DNA of 64,000 nt from Bugula neritina. Lineage: Eukaryota > Bryozoa > Gymnolaemata > Cheilostomatida > Bugulidae. Made by a program: the position numbers and the translations under genes. The DNA is taken from the NCBI GenBank assembly GCA_964035545.1, contig OZ037771.1, positions 2,594,628 to 2,658,627 of the forward strand. The letters are read 5' to 3'. Below are positions 1 to 21,700 of the stretch, piece after piece. Numbering within the stretch: position 1 is the first letter of the stretch; each line of letters opens with the position of its first letter. Below the pieces are notes generated by a model. The model did no database searches. It was not told where the DNA came from and worked only from the letters and a program-made list of their open reading frames with translations.

Positions 1-213
1 TAGTATGCAACCCAACAGCCGCTGCATTAATCCTGGCAACAGTTTGTAAATGACTTATGGCTATGACACAATTTTCATTTATTATTAAATAGTTAGTCCC
101 CGGAAAGAGTAGCATTATCAGATAGGAAAATCTGGTCACAATGATGTACAGTGAGGTGGGTGTGACTTGTGTGAGAGTCATATGATTGGTCTATAAAAAA
201 GTAGTTTTGCAGG

Positions 214-4437
<4,224 letters not shown>

Positions 4438-7400
4438 TTAGTCTCGACTAGTGAGTTTGACATGTATTCCATTATTTGGCTGAAGTATAAGTGCTGCTCG
4501 TAGACCAAGTTCTTCTCTTGTCTGTGTTGACTCGATGTTGAAGTTTAGTAATAAAGTACCAACTACTATCATCAACTCCATCAACGCAAACTTCTGACCT
4601 AAAATATGAAATTATTCTTAAATTATTTATTCTATATACTATTGTGACCTTTTCAGTGATGTGCCAGCTTGCTGGTTTGATTTAAACAAATAAATTTTAG
4701 CATAAGAAGTTGTTTTTTTTGTAAAACACATTTGAATCTGGCAAATGAGAAAATTATTGGGCTTGAATCTTACATTAAAAATATTCAGAATAAGTCTCAT
4801 AGTTTTAAAAATTCCAAGCAAGAAAAGTATAAGTAGATAATCAACAAAAACTAATTGAACAGAGCATGCAATCTTCAGTGAATGGTGAAGAATATAACTG
4901 CATAAAACATGCCTAAAAAGGACTGAAACTTAGCACATGCGATACCAACAGTCTACATGATGTACCTATACAGTTTCTAGGTCCTGCACTGAATGGTATA
5001 TATGCAAATGGATCTCGTCTATCTTTTGAGTTTTCTTCAACACTTGACTCCTGGAAGAGTTCAGATTTCAGCTGATCAAATCTATTAGGATTGAACTTTT
5101 CTGGGTCTGGAAACTGCTCAGGATCCTGGTGGAGCGCCATTATTAGCAAACCAACTTGTGTTCCTTTAGGAACCACACATTCACCTGTGTATATAACATA
5201 AAACACAAAATTGCAACACATTGTTAAAAATTTTAAGCAAAATGTTGTTTGCATTCAACCCTATATTACTAGCATTGTTATAAGTAAAATACCCAGTGAT
5301 AGACTGCATTAACTCAGCAACATAAAACGATGTGCAAAGATTTACATTTTTGCTGATTTAAAATAGGAAAATAAGATATTTTACCAAAGGTTGTGTCTTT
5401 TTCCAATTTTCTTCCAAACAGAGGGACTGGGGGAAGGAGTCTCATTGATTCTTTGATACAGCATTCCAAGTACTTCAACTTAGGGAGGTCATCCATTGTA
5501 ATGTCTTTTGAAGGGTTGCCTAATATTGTCAACATAATTATTTAAATTTCATTCGCAGTATAATTATATCAAGCTAGGTGACTTCTTTGTTCAAAAATAA
5601 ACTTCATGCAATTATTGTTGCTCAAAATGTTCAATAAAACAATATAATAACCAACTGAAAATAAAATTATTAATAGGCAGCTAGTTGCCATGAATGGCTA
5701 TATTTAATAGCTTTTTGAAGAGCTTCCTGCTATGATTGCTTGAGAAAACAATTTTATGCCATTCATTATTCGAGTAACACAATTAATTGTAGTACTTTAT
5801 ACTTTTGTACCAGAGTAAAGATAATTTGAAAAATGTTAAAACAATTCCTCAAGTCCCTATATATAGGTGATTTTGAGCAAGATTTTTCACATTTTACGTG
5901 CAGATAAATTCCTTATTAGTTTACTGCAGCAATGTTCATGCTTTCCTGGCTGAAGGTATTTGTTAGACAATGCTATATTCTATAATTTGTTTGTAAAAAT
6001 GTAAACACAATATTAACCAATCAAGCCTATTTCCTAAATATCTAATGGAAACAAACCAATAGCCTCATCCAGCTCCTGTTGACACTTTTTCTGCTCTTCT
6101 AAGTTTCTTCCAAGAAGATAGATTGTAAAGAATATTCCAGATGACGTGGTGTCATGACCCTGAAATAAGAATCAGTACTGTTAAGACTCCATGTAGTCAT
6201 TATCCAATTCACTAGGTTCTTATTGCTTATTGCTTATTGCTTATGTTTATACAGTCTTTTTATACATTTCTCGAATTGATCCTATTTGCGCACTGCAGTA
6301 AACATAGAGGTTTTAATGCATCAATGTAAAGAAACCCTACTAGACTATTAATAAACAGCTTTTTAGTTTAAATTATATTAGCATTAGGAGACTTTGTGAG
6401 ACAATAACCTCAGGAGATGACTAGGAAGTTGGTCTAGAGAAACATCTTGAGTTTTGTTCTATTTGTAGGATATTGAAATTATTCATAGAAGGCAGCATTA
6501 CAGTTCAACTCAAATAGAATTACTTTAAATCTGAGTCTGATACCTGACAACTCTCCTACCTCAAACATGAAAGTGTCAACTTCCTCCCTGATATCAGAGT
6601 CACTTAAAGGAAGTCCATCTTCATCTGTACAGTCTAGTAAGAGATCCAGGAAAGGCTGGTGTTTCTTCTGTTCATAGTCTGTTCCAGAATCTCTCATTTC
6701 TCGCCTTTTTCTAATTACCTGAAGTGAAAGAATTACGAAATAAATTAGAATTTGCTATAATTAAAACAGTTGAGCTGAACTACAAACCCAGGACAATTAA
6801 AGAACTTATAATCACAAATATTAATGTTACATTATATAATATTCAACGGAAGAGGAGAGATTGTAAAAGGAACCTCTAAAATTGTTAACCTGTATTGTAT
6901 TTATTTTCTTTTATTCAATGCATGAAGCCATTTTGCTTATAATGAGTACCTCAATTGTAAACTCTTGTGCTAAAGTGATAGCCTTGTGAACTTTCTTCCC
7001 CACTGCTGTTCTGTCATAAATGAAGTCAAGTCTACCAATAGGTGACCTTGTTCTATCATCTACTCCTTCCTTAATAATGCTGAGAGCTTCAACATATTCA
7101 CTGTTCTCTCCATGGAGGGCATTAACTTCTACTCCCATTGCTGTGTCTAAATAGAAATTTACATTTTCAAGATTAAGCTTAACTTTGATCTTTTGGACTC
7201 AAGATAAAATTAAGTTGATATGGCGCACAATAAATTACTAAGGCAGTGAAAGAAGTAAAGATAACTGATTGTCAGCAATGGATATTTTTGATTAGCATTC
7301 AACAGCCTATGCATGTATGCAGACACAACATTCTTTGTTTCTGCATAAGTTAGTATGGGTTTTTATAAGGCTGTGTAAGCCTACATAAGTTAGTATGGGC

Positions 7401-8889
7401 TTTTATAAGGCTGTGTAAGCCTACATAAGCTTGTGTAAGGTTGTATAAGTTGTAGTTTGCTTCGAATGGCAACCAAGATGACTAGCAACATTATTATAAT
7501 GTAAGTTTTAGGTTCAACTGCGAAACAAAGTTGACTTTGAACTTACCACATATGACGTCTAGAGTGTTACGTGTTACATCATCTAAGATATCATAAGGTT
7601 GGCCAGTGTCACTAGCATCTCTCATTAACTTGTCTCTCAACTCTTTAGCATGACTGTTTATCATTCCATTAAACGTCTTTAAGATGTTGAAATGAAAACT
7701 TGGTGTGAGCATTTTTCTTCTGCTTTTCCATTTTGAACCATAGCTACAATTCCCTCATAGTAGTCATAGCAAATTTCCTTAATTACAATGCAACAGATAA
7801 AAGCTAGTCATATGAATTCGAAATAACTTGATTTGAGTAGCCAAAAAATCGACTTGGTACCAAGCCTTACTCTGTATCACTGTTACATTTTTATTGACAT
7901 TACATAACCTGAAACCCAGCTGGACTGTTTTCTCTCAAGGAATGTAGGAGTTATATATTCCTGCCAGCAGTGAAGTCATACTAACCTGGTTAATAGGCCA
8001 CGGCCAAGCCATGGCAACAATGGATTATACAGGTCTGACTTCTTAAGATTAACATTGCTGCTGCACAGTTTCTTGATATGCTCTGGGCCATAAATAAAAA
8101 CTAAACATTCCTCAAGAACCATAAAGCGGTACAGGCCTTGTTTCCTCCTTTCAGCTGCCCATTGAAGAAACTGATGAAAAGCAGCTGCAAAAAACCTCCA
8201 AAATAGCTCAACACAGCATATGTTTGGCTAAGTTTTGCGGTATGAGGCAGACTAAAGTTAATGCTCCTTATAGTCTAAGGTGTTTACCTATAATCACCAT
8301 CAAAAGTTTGTATGAAAAAATGAATCCAAGCTCAAACCCAATAAATAACATGCACAAATTACTGTAATATCAAAGCATCTACCTCGTATCAAAGGTTTAT
8401 ACTATGGAGAGTGTACAAGGTAATATAAACGATCCTAGTATTTTATTATATTCATAAATGCAATTGGTATTTCATTGTAAATGAAGTTAATTTTATGCTG
8501 TGTGTGTTATGAACCAATATAACTGCAGATATACACTTTACCTGTTAGCCAAACGAGATCTTGACAGTATAGGTGGAAAACCCTAGCCCACATACGTGTT
8601 TTCTAATTTGCAAACCAAGATATTAGGCTATATCATAGCTACATTAGGTAATTAGCTTGTTAGCTCTATGTGTAGTCTACTTACTTCCAGCATCAGTAGA
8701 AAGAGTTAAAAGATCTCCGACAAGAGGCCATGGCTGAATGCAGGGTAACTTCCTCAGTAGTTTACGGTCTCTGCTGTTATTCCATAGCAAGTACCAGATC
8801 AGTGAAATAATTCCAACTACAGAAAGTAGCACCAACGTTGAAGTAGAGTTGATGTAATCAACTGTAGACCATGCAATTTCTCTCAGCAT
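4438..8889 (-). CDS. cytochrome P450, CYP4-like, copy A (9 exons, 524 aa)
   Basis: Exons on the minus strand: 8889-8685, 8184-7986, 7743-7547, 7146-6950, 6718-6560, 6159-6057, 5519-5385, 5184-4966, 4598-4438. All junctions are GT-AG, phases agree, and the sum is 1,575 nt including TAA. The protein is expected on the ER membrane. An N-terminal hydrophobic anchor (about residues 17-36) is followed by a Pro-rich hinge ([11 protein letters not shown]). The I-helix carries [13 protein letters not shown], including the Glu (residue 319) that is covalently bound to heme in many CYP4 enzymes. ExxR is KESMR (377-380), and the heme loop [10 protein letters not shown] puts the Cys ligand at 470. CYP4 enzymes typically omega-hydroxylate fatty acids or related lipids; the substrate here is unknown. 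Exon 8 lacks the 9-nt insertion of copies B and C. Its 5' flank matches that of copy D. Confidence 0.93.
7344..7423. repeat. two-copy 40-bp direct repeat in copy A intron 3
   Basis: Two adjacent 40-bp units, 7344-7383 and 7384-7423, differ by one visible base (TATGGGT versus TATGGGC), followed by a partial degenerate third. Introns 3 of copies B and C hold only degenerate relatives of this ATAAG-rich motif. Confidence 0.85.
8499..8508. repeat. short (TG)n seed in copy A intron 1
   Basis: About five TG dinucleotides at the position that, in copies B and C, holds long TG-based arrays. The flanking sequences (TTTTATTATA..CATAA.TGCAATT on one side) align, so this is the homologous site in a short state. 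Confidence 0.7.
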
Positions 8890-9130
8890 TTCCTATCCCT
8901 GGTGCTACTCGATACTAGTTACTGATAGCATGAAGTGTCAGTATACCAGCTGTTGATAGTGTGATTGCTGTAGCAGCTATCAGTGGCCTATAAGATGTTA
9001 GTCTAGACTCTAGACTCTATAGAGTAGGTAGTAGCAGCAAAGGGAATAATACATCACCTGATAAGTGGTACTGAGTGTTTGTTTATGATACTTCAGATAC
9101 CAATTAAAACTTTCTCTTGATGACGGCATG
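8890..9130 (-). promoter_or_regulatory. putative 5' flank / promoter of P450 copy A
   Basis: This sequence upstream of the copy A start codon aligns with 51,795-52,047 upstream of copy D, including TCTAGAG repeats and the GATAGGAAATG context at the start codon. A CRE-like octamer, TGCCGTCA on the minus strand (9121-9128), is one base off the palindrome found in copy D. Conservation between two copies with independent surroundings suggests function. I saw no unambiguous TATA box, and the transcription start is not determinable from sequence alone. Confidence 0.5.
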
Positions 9131-9391
9131 ATTGCCATATGCAGTCACTCTCATCAACTACCAAAGATATTTTACTAGCACAACGCAATCACATGATATT
9201 TCTTCATTAATAAAGGTCTTGAGGTAATGTTACTTTACAATACACTTTCTAACAATGTGCATGCTGTGCGGCTACTGCACAACCTGCTACAAGTTGGAAA
9301 ATATATGTTTCAGTTTTTCTTTCTTTAAAGATGAAATGAGCAGTTTGGCAGTACATTGGCACTTAGGATGTGTATTGTACAATAACATAAC

Positions 9392-9413
9392 ACAGGGGGG
9401 AGGGGAGGGGGGC
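9392..9413 (+). repeat. G-rich run
   Basis: Runs of six, four and six G separated by single A. A shorter version is found at the homologous site near 36,812 in the second module. G-quadruplex formation is possible but not shown. Confidence 0.5.
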
Positions 9414-9418
9414 CTTTC

Positions 9419-10200
9419 ATGAAACTGTGCAGCAGCAATGTTAACCTGAAGAAGTCAAACCACTAGAAAACGCTGCTACCATGGCTTAGCCGTGGCCTAT
9501 TATATATAATATATATACAGATTAATCCAATACGCCCTAGGGCATTAAGTGGATAAGCATATAGGTTTCATACTAAAATCAGCAAACAGGCATAACAAAT
9601 TTAATGGTACAGGGAGAGTAAAATGTTTGGCTACATTAGTGAATCGGGATCTTGCCCTTCAAGTATGGGTCTCATTCTGTTGTAAAAAGAAAACTTAAAT
9701 TGGTCTAGACCAAAATGTGGGTTTAGTGTTCCTGACGTGTTAAATATGAAGTATTAAAAGAAATATAATCAGTAAGCTGTACTTCATATAAACCAAACTC
9801 AATTCTTTTTAGAAAGTTCAAACCTAGGTGTTGTCTTCTTTCTTTAAGTTGTTCTATATTGTTTTTTATCATGCACTCTGAAACACTCTCCACAAGACCA
9901 AGTCTGTACGCCCACTCAACAGCCCTATTAACCAGGTTAGTTGGATTTCCCTGCTGGCAGGAATAGATAACTCCGAAGTTTGTTGAGACTAAACAGTCCA
10001 GCTGTGCTTCAGTACAATAATATCAATGAAATTGCAATGGTGATCAAAAAGGAGGCTTGGCACCAAATTTCTTTCTTTGGGCCACTATTTTCAAGTTATT
10101 TTAAATTTATGTGGTTTGTTTTTTCATTTGCATTGTAAATTTAAAAACAGTTGTTATTTTCTACTTTTATAAAACTTGTGGTTACCGTTCATACAACAAA
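9419..10200 (+). pseudogene. P450 exon 2-intron 2 relic, inverted, module 1
   Basis: On the plus strand, opposite to copies A and B, the sequence GAAACTGTGCAGCAGCAATG and the following roughly 85 bp match the 3' half of P450 exon 2 (compare 52,645-52,741). The donor-side intron 2 sequence follows from about 9,931, and traces of the exon 3 acceptor appear near 10,180. It contains an in-frame stop (ACTAGAAAA where the functional exon has ACTATGACA). It is split by a LINE fragment at 9,503. No other exons of this copy remain. It is a remnant of a further P450 gene in opposite orientation. Confidence 0.85.
9503..9923 (-). mobile_element. 5'-truncated LINE fragment with 7-bp target duplication
   Basis: The insertion is flanked by CCTATTA at 9496-9502 and 9924-9930. 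The homologous uninterrupted site is at 36908-36914. Read on the minus strand, it opens with a stretch like the C-terminal part of LINE reverse transcriptases (LKERRQHLGLNFLKRI), then decays with stops. The 3' end is an AT-rich (TATA) tail on the left side. The family is not determinable; it looks like the CR1/Jockey assemblage, but that is a weak inference. Confidence 0.65.
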
Positions 10201-10688
10201 GGAATTCATATTAGATGATGGTTTTGAATCTTACTGACTGAAACATGAAATCAGGAAAAAAGCCTGCGCTATTGAAATGTACAGCAAATACTGTTATTAG
10301 AATGTGGAAGTTGTAAAGTTCTGACATTTATTACAGCACAAAAATATAAATAGTTTGAGCAATGGCATACATTATCAATGAGATATTTGAAATTAAATTT
10401 TAATAATTTAATAATTAAGGCTTTCTCTGTTAGCCTCAAAATGTGAACCATAAAACTGATTTATGATACTAGTAAATCCATATATTAATATAGACATTAT
10501 TTTCTCTTCTTTCATGGCTTAGATTTAACAAAGGTTGGATGCTTTCAGAAGATTGAAAGATAAACAGTGTTTGTAAACAGCATAAAAGCTATAAAATGCG
10601 CATAGCTGTAAGGACTGCATGGACAATGATTATATTTATCCAAGTTGAAGCACTGGCTTCATGTGCTACTAAAGACAAGAAGAAACAC
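10200..10688. other. 3' flank of copy B, shared with A and C
   Basis: Non-coding sequence 3' of the copy B stop codon. It is closely similar to 37,200-37,683 (copy C) and more distantly to 4,040-4,437 (copy A). An open frame of about 60 codons recurs in the B and C flanks, but it is AT-rich with no recognisable domain and is best read as shared non-coding sequence. Confidence 0.6.
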
Positions 10689-15776
<5,088 letters not shown>

Positions 15777-15789
15777 TTCCTATCCCTAG

Positions 15790-16480
15790 TTTTATATATG
15801 TATTTTGTATATATTATTTCCGTTATATACAATGCACGTGGTTCTATTACAGTAGACACAACACACAGCAGTACTGGTATAACATAAACTGTTTTATTCT
15901 ATAAACTAAATCATTTATATATAGGTGGTGTACAATCATACATTATTATGAAACAATATCAAGGAATGTTACTTCTTGTTGCAATATCCTGTTGTTACAA
16001 ACAAGTTATAGTAAACAACAATAACAACAACAAGTTGTGCAAGTGGGTGATTGTAACACAAACACTACAACCCTTCCTTTCTTCAGATATAAAATCACAT
16101 AAACATATAATTGTACTGGATATAAAATACAAATTAGCTTCAGCAGAAATTATAATAATATGCAAAGTACAGTTAGTCAAATATGTAGCCTAAACTTATA
16201 GAAATATAATATGTGCTATAAAATATTACATAGTAGGAAAGAAAATATAAGCATATATCATAAAAGTTTGCTCTCTAATCAATTAGGTGGATTAGCTGAG
16301 GGTGTGAAATTTTAGTGGACCCGATAATTGCCATATCGAGTGGGTAGACAACGCTGTCGCTGAGACCGACGCTGAACCTGGTCTCCAGCTGGCGAGCCGC
16401 CGGCATCATCCGCGGTCACCTGAGTGTCCCCGACCACTCGGCTGCCTTGCAGTGGTAAGCGCTTCGCAAAAGTCATATCC
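15790..16480 (-). mobile_element. 3' remnant of a Ty3/gypsy-type retroelement
   Basis: The minus strand from about 16,475 to the TAA at 16,312-16,314 is locally GC-rich and open, and reads like the disordered C-terminal tail of a gypsy-type pol (basic end SQRQRCLPTRYGNYRVH). The following AT-rich 500 bp would be the 3' untranslated region plus LTR, running to 12 bp from the copy B start codon. No second LTR, integrase core or reverse transcriptase is present. The right edge is cut by AACGTT satellite. LTR borders could not be fixed. Confidence 0.5.
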
Positions 16481-16482
16481 CA

Positions 16483-16790
16483 CTAACAATTTACATTGAT
16501 ATGACGTTGTATAAACGTTGGAAAAAACGTTTATTAAATGTTTAAATGTCGACACATTTTTGTACTATATACAACGTTTGAAACAAACGTTTATTGCAAA
16601 ACGTTTTACCAACCTTTCATAAACAAGTCATACAAACGTTGCCATAACATTTCTTCGGCAATAACGTTTTTATAATGTTGCAAAACAAGCGTTATCTAGA
16701 TGTTGAAATGTAGACGTTATTTAGCTTTTTTATCTAAAACGTTCTATAAACAACTTTTCATAAATGTTATTATAATGTTGCATAAACTCT
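16483..16790. repeat. AACGTT-rich satellite block, left
   Basis: About 300 bp packed with AACGTT, AAACGTTT and related AACATT motifs at intervals of roughly 20-40 bp. It is related to the array at 35,765-36,695. It begins CTAACAA, and the right-hand array ends TTGTTAG, the reverse complement. Confidence 0.8.
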
Positions 16791-17585
16791 ATGCAGCATT
16801 GCAAATTTAGGTTATTATAATTATTTGGCAAGGTTTACATAACCATTGCTATATGAAAGTATATATAGCAGTATAATATATACAAGTGGAAGTTTTATAT
16901 TGTGTATTGATAACTTTATTGTTTAAAAGTGAAGAGCAATAATTACAAAAAATAATTGTTACTAAAAAAACATGTGCAACCTAATATAAAGACTTATTTG
17001 TCAATTTAAATGAGCTAAAATAAATTACATATAAAAAATGTGGCTAAATAAGTAGATAAATAAATTCATATTGGAGCTAATGCAAAAATTATAGATAGCA
17101 ACAGGTCATAAGAAATACACAAAAAATTTAAGCAGCCAAAAAAGTAAAGCTAATTTACAAATGTTGATTCAAAACATAGCTATTTAGTTAAGTCAACAAA
17201 GAAAACATTTCTGTATATAAGCAAGTAAACGGAATAATACAAATTATCATTTTAGAACGTTAATCCCTTTATATCCAAAGCTGAACATTAGCAATGAGCT
17301 TTATTTACGCTTTGGAGATTTAAAGTTATTTTAGCTTTCTAATTATTAAGCTTCATCTAAAATTAAGGTCCAACTGAATGTTACAGATTAGGCTTCTGAA
17401 GACTGTGAATTCAGTCTGCTCATTCTTTTCCTCAAAATATATATTTAAAGCTTCAAAGTCTAGCTGCTCTTTACAGTAAGATGGTGACCACCTACAAAGC
17501 AACAAGAATACTGACTAGAAACAAAAAACATTCAATGTAAATGTATATATAAACTGTGGTAAAATGAAGTCGTGTTTAAGAATAT
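16791..17585. other. non-coding stretch
   Basis: Very AT-rich sequence with A-runs. No gene, RNA or repeat unit recognised. Confidence 0.5.
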
Positions 17586-17589
17586 GTTG

Positions 17590-18760
17590 TGAAAATGGAT
17601 GGGCAAATTCAAATTTTTGTATATTTTTCTATAAAGATGACAAAAAATTTGATATGTTCCTAAATGGGTAAGCAACTTCGACCTTATGTGCATTTCCCTA
17701 TAAAATGACAAAACAAGGGTGATCAGAAATAGGTGACAACTTCAAGTTTATGTAAGTTTTGCTATAAAGATCGCAAACAAGACAGTTCTTAAAATGGGCG
17801 GGCAACTTCAATTTTACCTAGATTTTATTATGAAAATGACTAACAAGAAATTGTTGGAAAATGGGTGGACAACTTCAATTTTATGTACATTTCACCATAA
17901 AATAATATGACAAACAAGAAAGTTGGTAATTGACTGGCCAACTTCAATTGTATTTACATTTCACTATAAACATAACTAGCAAAAAAATTTAAATGGGTGG
18001 GCAACTTCAATTTCATGTACATATTACTATGAAAATGACTAACAGAACATTGGAAAATGGGTGAGCAACTTCAAGTTTATGTACATTTCACTATTCAGAT
18101 GGCAAATAAGGGTGTTCAGAAATTGGTGGACAACTTCAATTTTATGTATATTTCACTATAAAGATGGCAAGCAAGACTGTTTAGATATTGGTGGGTAGCT
18201 TCAATTTAATGTACAATTCACTATAAACATGACTAGCAAGAATGTTTTTAATATGGGTGAGCAACTTTAACTTTATGTATATTTCACTGTCATGATGGCA
18301 AACAAGACTGTTCAGATATTGGTCGGTATTTTTAATTATTTTACATCTCACTATAAATATAAAAAAGATTGTTCAGAGATTGTGGGTACCTTCAATTTAA
18401 TATAAATTTTGTGTACATTTAACTATAAAAATGACTGATAATAGTGTTTGGAATTGGGTGTGCAAGCTTGACTTTATGCTAGTTTTACTAAATTAAAGAT
18501 GACTAACAAAACAGTTGGAAGTTGGAACATAGGTAGGCAACTTCACCTACATTTTGCTATAATGATTATTAACAATAATGTCTGATCATAGGTGGGCGAC
18601 CTCACCTTCATACATACTGTTTTATAAAGATGACTAATAATTGGAAACTTGTGAAAATAGGTGGGCAACTTCTAATTCATGCACATTTTACTATAAAAAT
18701 GACCAACAAGAAAATGGGGAAATGGGTAAGCAACTTCCAGTTCAATTCCAATAACTTACC
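17590..18760. repeat. tandem array of about 18 degenerate 66-bp units
   Basis: The phrase GTGGGCAACTTCAATTT recurs at 17600, 17669, 17737, 17801, 17870, 17939, 18001, 18065, 18128 and onwards to 18731, with spacing of 60-73 bp and a mean near 66. Each unit continues with a TATGTACATTTCACTATAAA-like segment and an ACTAACAAG-like segment. Units have diverged strongly, so the array is old. Isolated related units occur near 19,490, 19,870 and 20,100-20,200. Confidence 0.9.
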
Positions 18761-21700
18761 ATAAACTGCTAAATATTACACTTTTCAAACAATTATTGAT
18801 ATAATGACCTAACTTTGTATATAATATCATCAGTGCATAACTTATTTATTTTTATTTATAAACTGAAACTTTAAGCTTTTTGAAAAGTTTGGTCAATATT
18901 ATAAGGCAAGAGATGATGTATTAAATACTCCTTTCAAACATTACAAGCTTCAAATAATCAGAGTTGTGCTCACCAACCTATCAATAAGTTCACATAGTGG
19001 CACCTGTGCATTCCCTCATATACAGTGTGTAAATTACAAATAGCTTCATTGGTATGACCATAAATTTACCTGAATAGCCAAGTACATGGAAATAGCTGAA
19101 CTCCTAACATTCAATGTAAGCAAGATATAGATAGGTTCTTCTTGATGCACAGCCTGGGTAATTTTCTTATCAAGTAATCACAGGTGTGAGAATGGCTCAA
19201 GGGAAATTATTATTTTTAGCCTACAAATAATAAAATATGCACAGATTAAACTAATAATTAAAATAGGTTTTAACAAACTATTTTCTGGCAAAAAAGGAAT
19301 ATTTTGGAAAAAACTATAATGGTATAGGTTGAAGGAGTTAGGTGCAAAATGCATAAATATGTTCATGAAAACATTAATTATGCATGTGTACAGTATTCGA
19401 GCTATAAAATTTCTATATTATATAAACTACTTGCTTGGAGCAAAATCAGCAACTTGGAATAATTTGAGGAATAAAATTTATGGAGATGATTAAACAATTT
19501 CAATTTGATGTAGGTTATACTGTCATTTTAATTAACCTTCAAATTTTATCAGTGACTTTGGCTCCAAGTCGCAAATTTAATATTTCAGTAATTAAAAAAT
19601 AAATAGCAATTATACGCACAGAGTTAAATAAATTGCGCCGAATTCAAATTCAAGTTTTTTCTCTAAAATTATCTAGTAACTATTAATTTGTTCACAACTA
19701 TGCTGATTGCATGTATTAATCACTGTGTCGTGACATTCATGCATGAACGAATATAATCTACACGCACATACTGCTTGTTTTATAATAAACACAATATGAA
19801 GTATAATCTGAATTATTCTAGAAAGAATTAGCAGTAATTTGGAGTTATTTATCCAATAAAGCTTTATAAAGTGGGTACGAAACTTTTAATTTATGTATGA
19901 TCTACTAACCACTATGCCATAACTTGATGATTTTTGTTCAATTAAACAGAATTGCATTGTCAAAGATTAAAAGGTGCAACCTGCATATCTAGATAAAAGC
20001 ATGAAAAATTACCTTTAGTATGTATGTTCAAACAATGAATTAGTATACATAACATTTGATTAAATCAAAGACTATAACAAAGTTGTTATTTAAGGCGACT
20101 TTAAAGAGTAAGCAGGCAACCAAAATTTATTGTAAATTTTACTGTAATGATGACCAGCACAAATGTTGCGAAGAAGGTAGGAAACTTCAATTCAAAATAG
20201 GTAATCATGCACTCTGTCTAATGAAACTGGCACAGGCTAAAAGGGCATAGGTAATAACTAATAATGGCACAAGTAATTTAATGGAAAAATGAAATATTAC
20301 AGTAATAAAGTGCCTTAATGATCAATTTAAACATGTAAAATTTTCAATCAACTCGAAAATTATTTTACAATAACCTATGAGAAAAAAAGCAAAGTACTAT
20401 TTTTCAATAGTTGCCTTTAAAACTTAAAAGACTGTATTCATAATAATTATTTATAGATTGCAAGCAATCTAAGCTATCTAATCTTGTGCCTAGCTTCACC
20501 AACATTACAAGAATAATATCGTTGGGAGTTGTGCTCACCATTTAATCAAACATGGAACTTGTGCATTTCGCAAATTTACAGTATGTGCATAATTGGTACT
20601 ATTACAAATTACCTTCTTAGCCAAATTATACTTGGAAATTGCTGAAATCCTATCTATCCGCCTATGCAGTTCTAGTTGATGCCGAGCCTAGATATTTTTT
20701 ATTAGCTTCAAGTAGTCACAGGTGTGATAATAGCCTGAAGAAAATTCATACTTGTTTGCCTGCAAATAATATACACATTTAATAGACTGCAACAAACGTT
20801 TTATTGAACAAAAAGCAACAATCTTTTGAAAAGACTCTGTACTTAAATATTATAGTTGCTTATGGAAGAGATTCAAGATGCTTGTACAATCATAAAATTG
20901 ATAAAAATGATCACCATGTGCATTGTATTTCTGCTAAGTTAATTCCACGTCATATAAAATACTTGCATAATCAATAGAATTAGCACTTTATAGTGTTTAC
21001 TTAGCATCCTTCTTTCCAACTTCAGAGTCAGATTGCTTTTCCATATTAGAGTGATCAATATAACCAAAGTAGTGAAAAGGATTATCTGAAAAGAAAAATT
21101 TGTGAACTTACAAATATGAAATAATAAGATAATAATATATATTGATATTAACATAGACTATAAAGTTTAATTAAAACAAACTTTTTCTGATTAAAAAACA
21201 AATTTTGCAAATAAGTTGCTTTTAAAAATTAATGTAGGAATATATACATTAGATTAGCAATAACTTGACATTACATTTATTTAAGACATAAGTTTACAAA
21301 CATTTTCAATTTATCATCTATAATACAATTATTATTTTTAATATTATTATTAACTCTAAAGTTTAAAAGTTTAAAATTAAATTCAACATGGGAGATGCAA
21401 GACCTCTAGCTTTAAATTAAAAACTACTGAGACAATGAAATTAAATATATCTATAGTTCTACTGGTCTAACTTTAAGTTACACCTCTTATAGTAGTACTA
21501 GTAGTACTAGGATGATAAATTAACGTTTAACTTATAACTATAGTCTCACTGATCATAGTGTTAGTTAAAAGATAAACTTGAGTATATATAATAATAATTC
21601 TTCATTATTATTATAATTTTCTATTAAGTTGCATCTGATAACTTATTACATTTGTAAGTGATACCAAATATATGTTTAGTGGTCTAACCTGTATTTTGGC

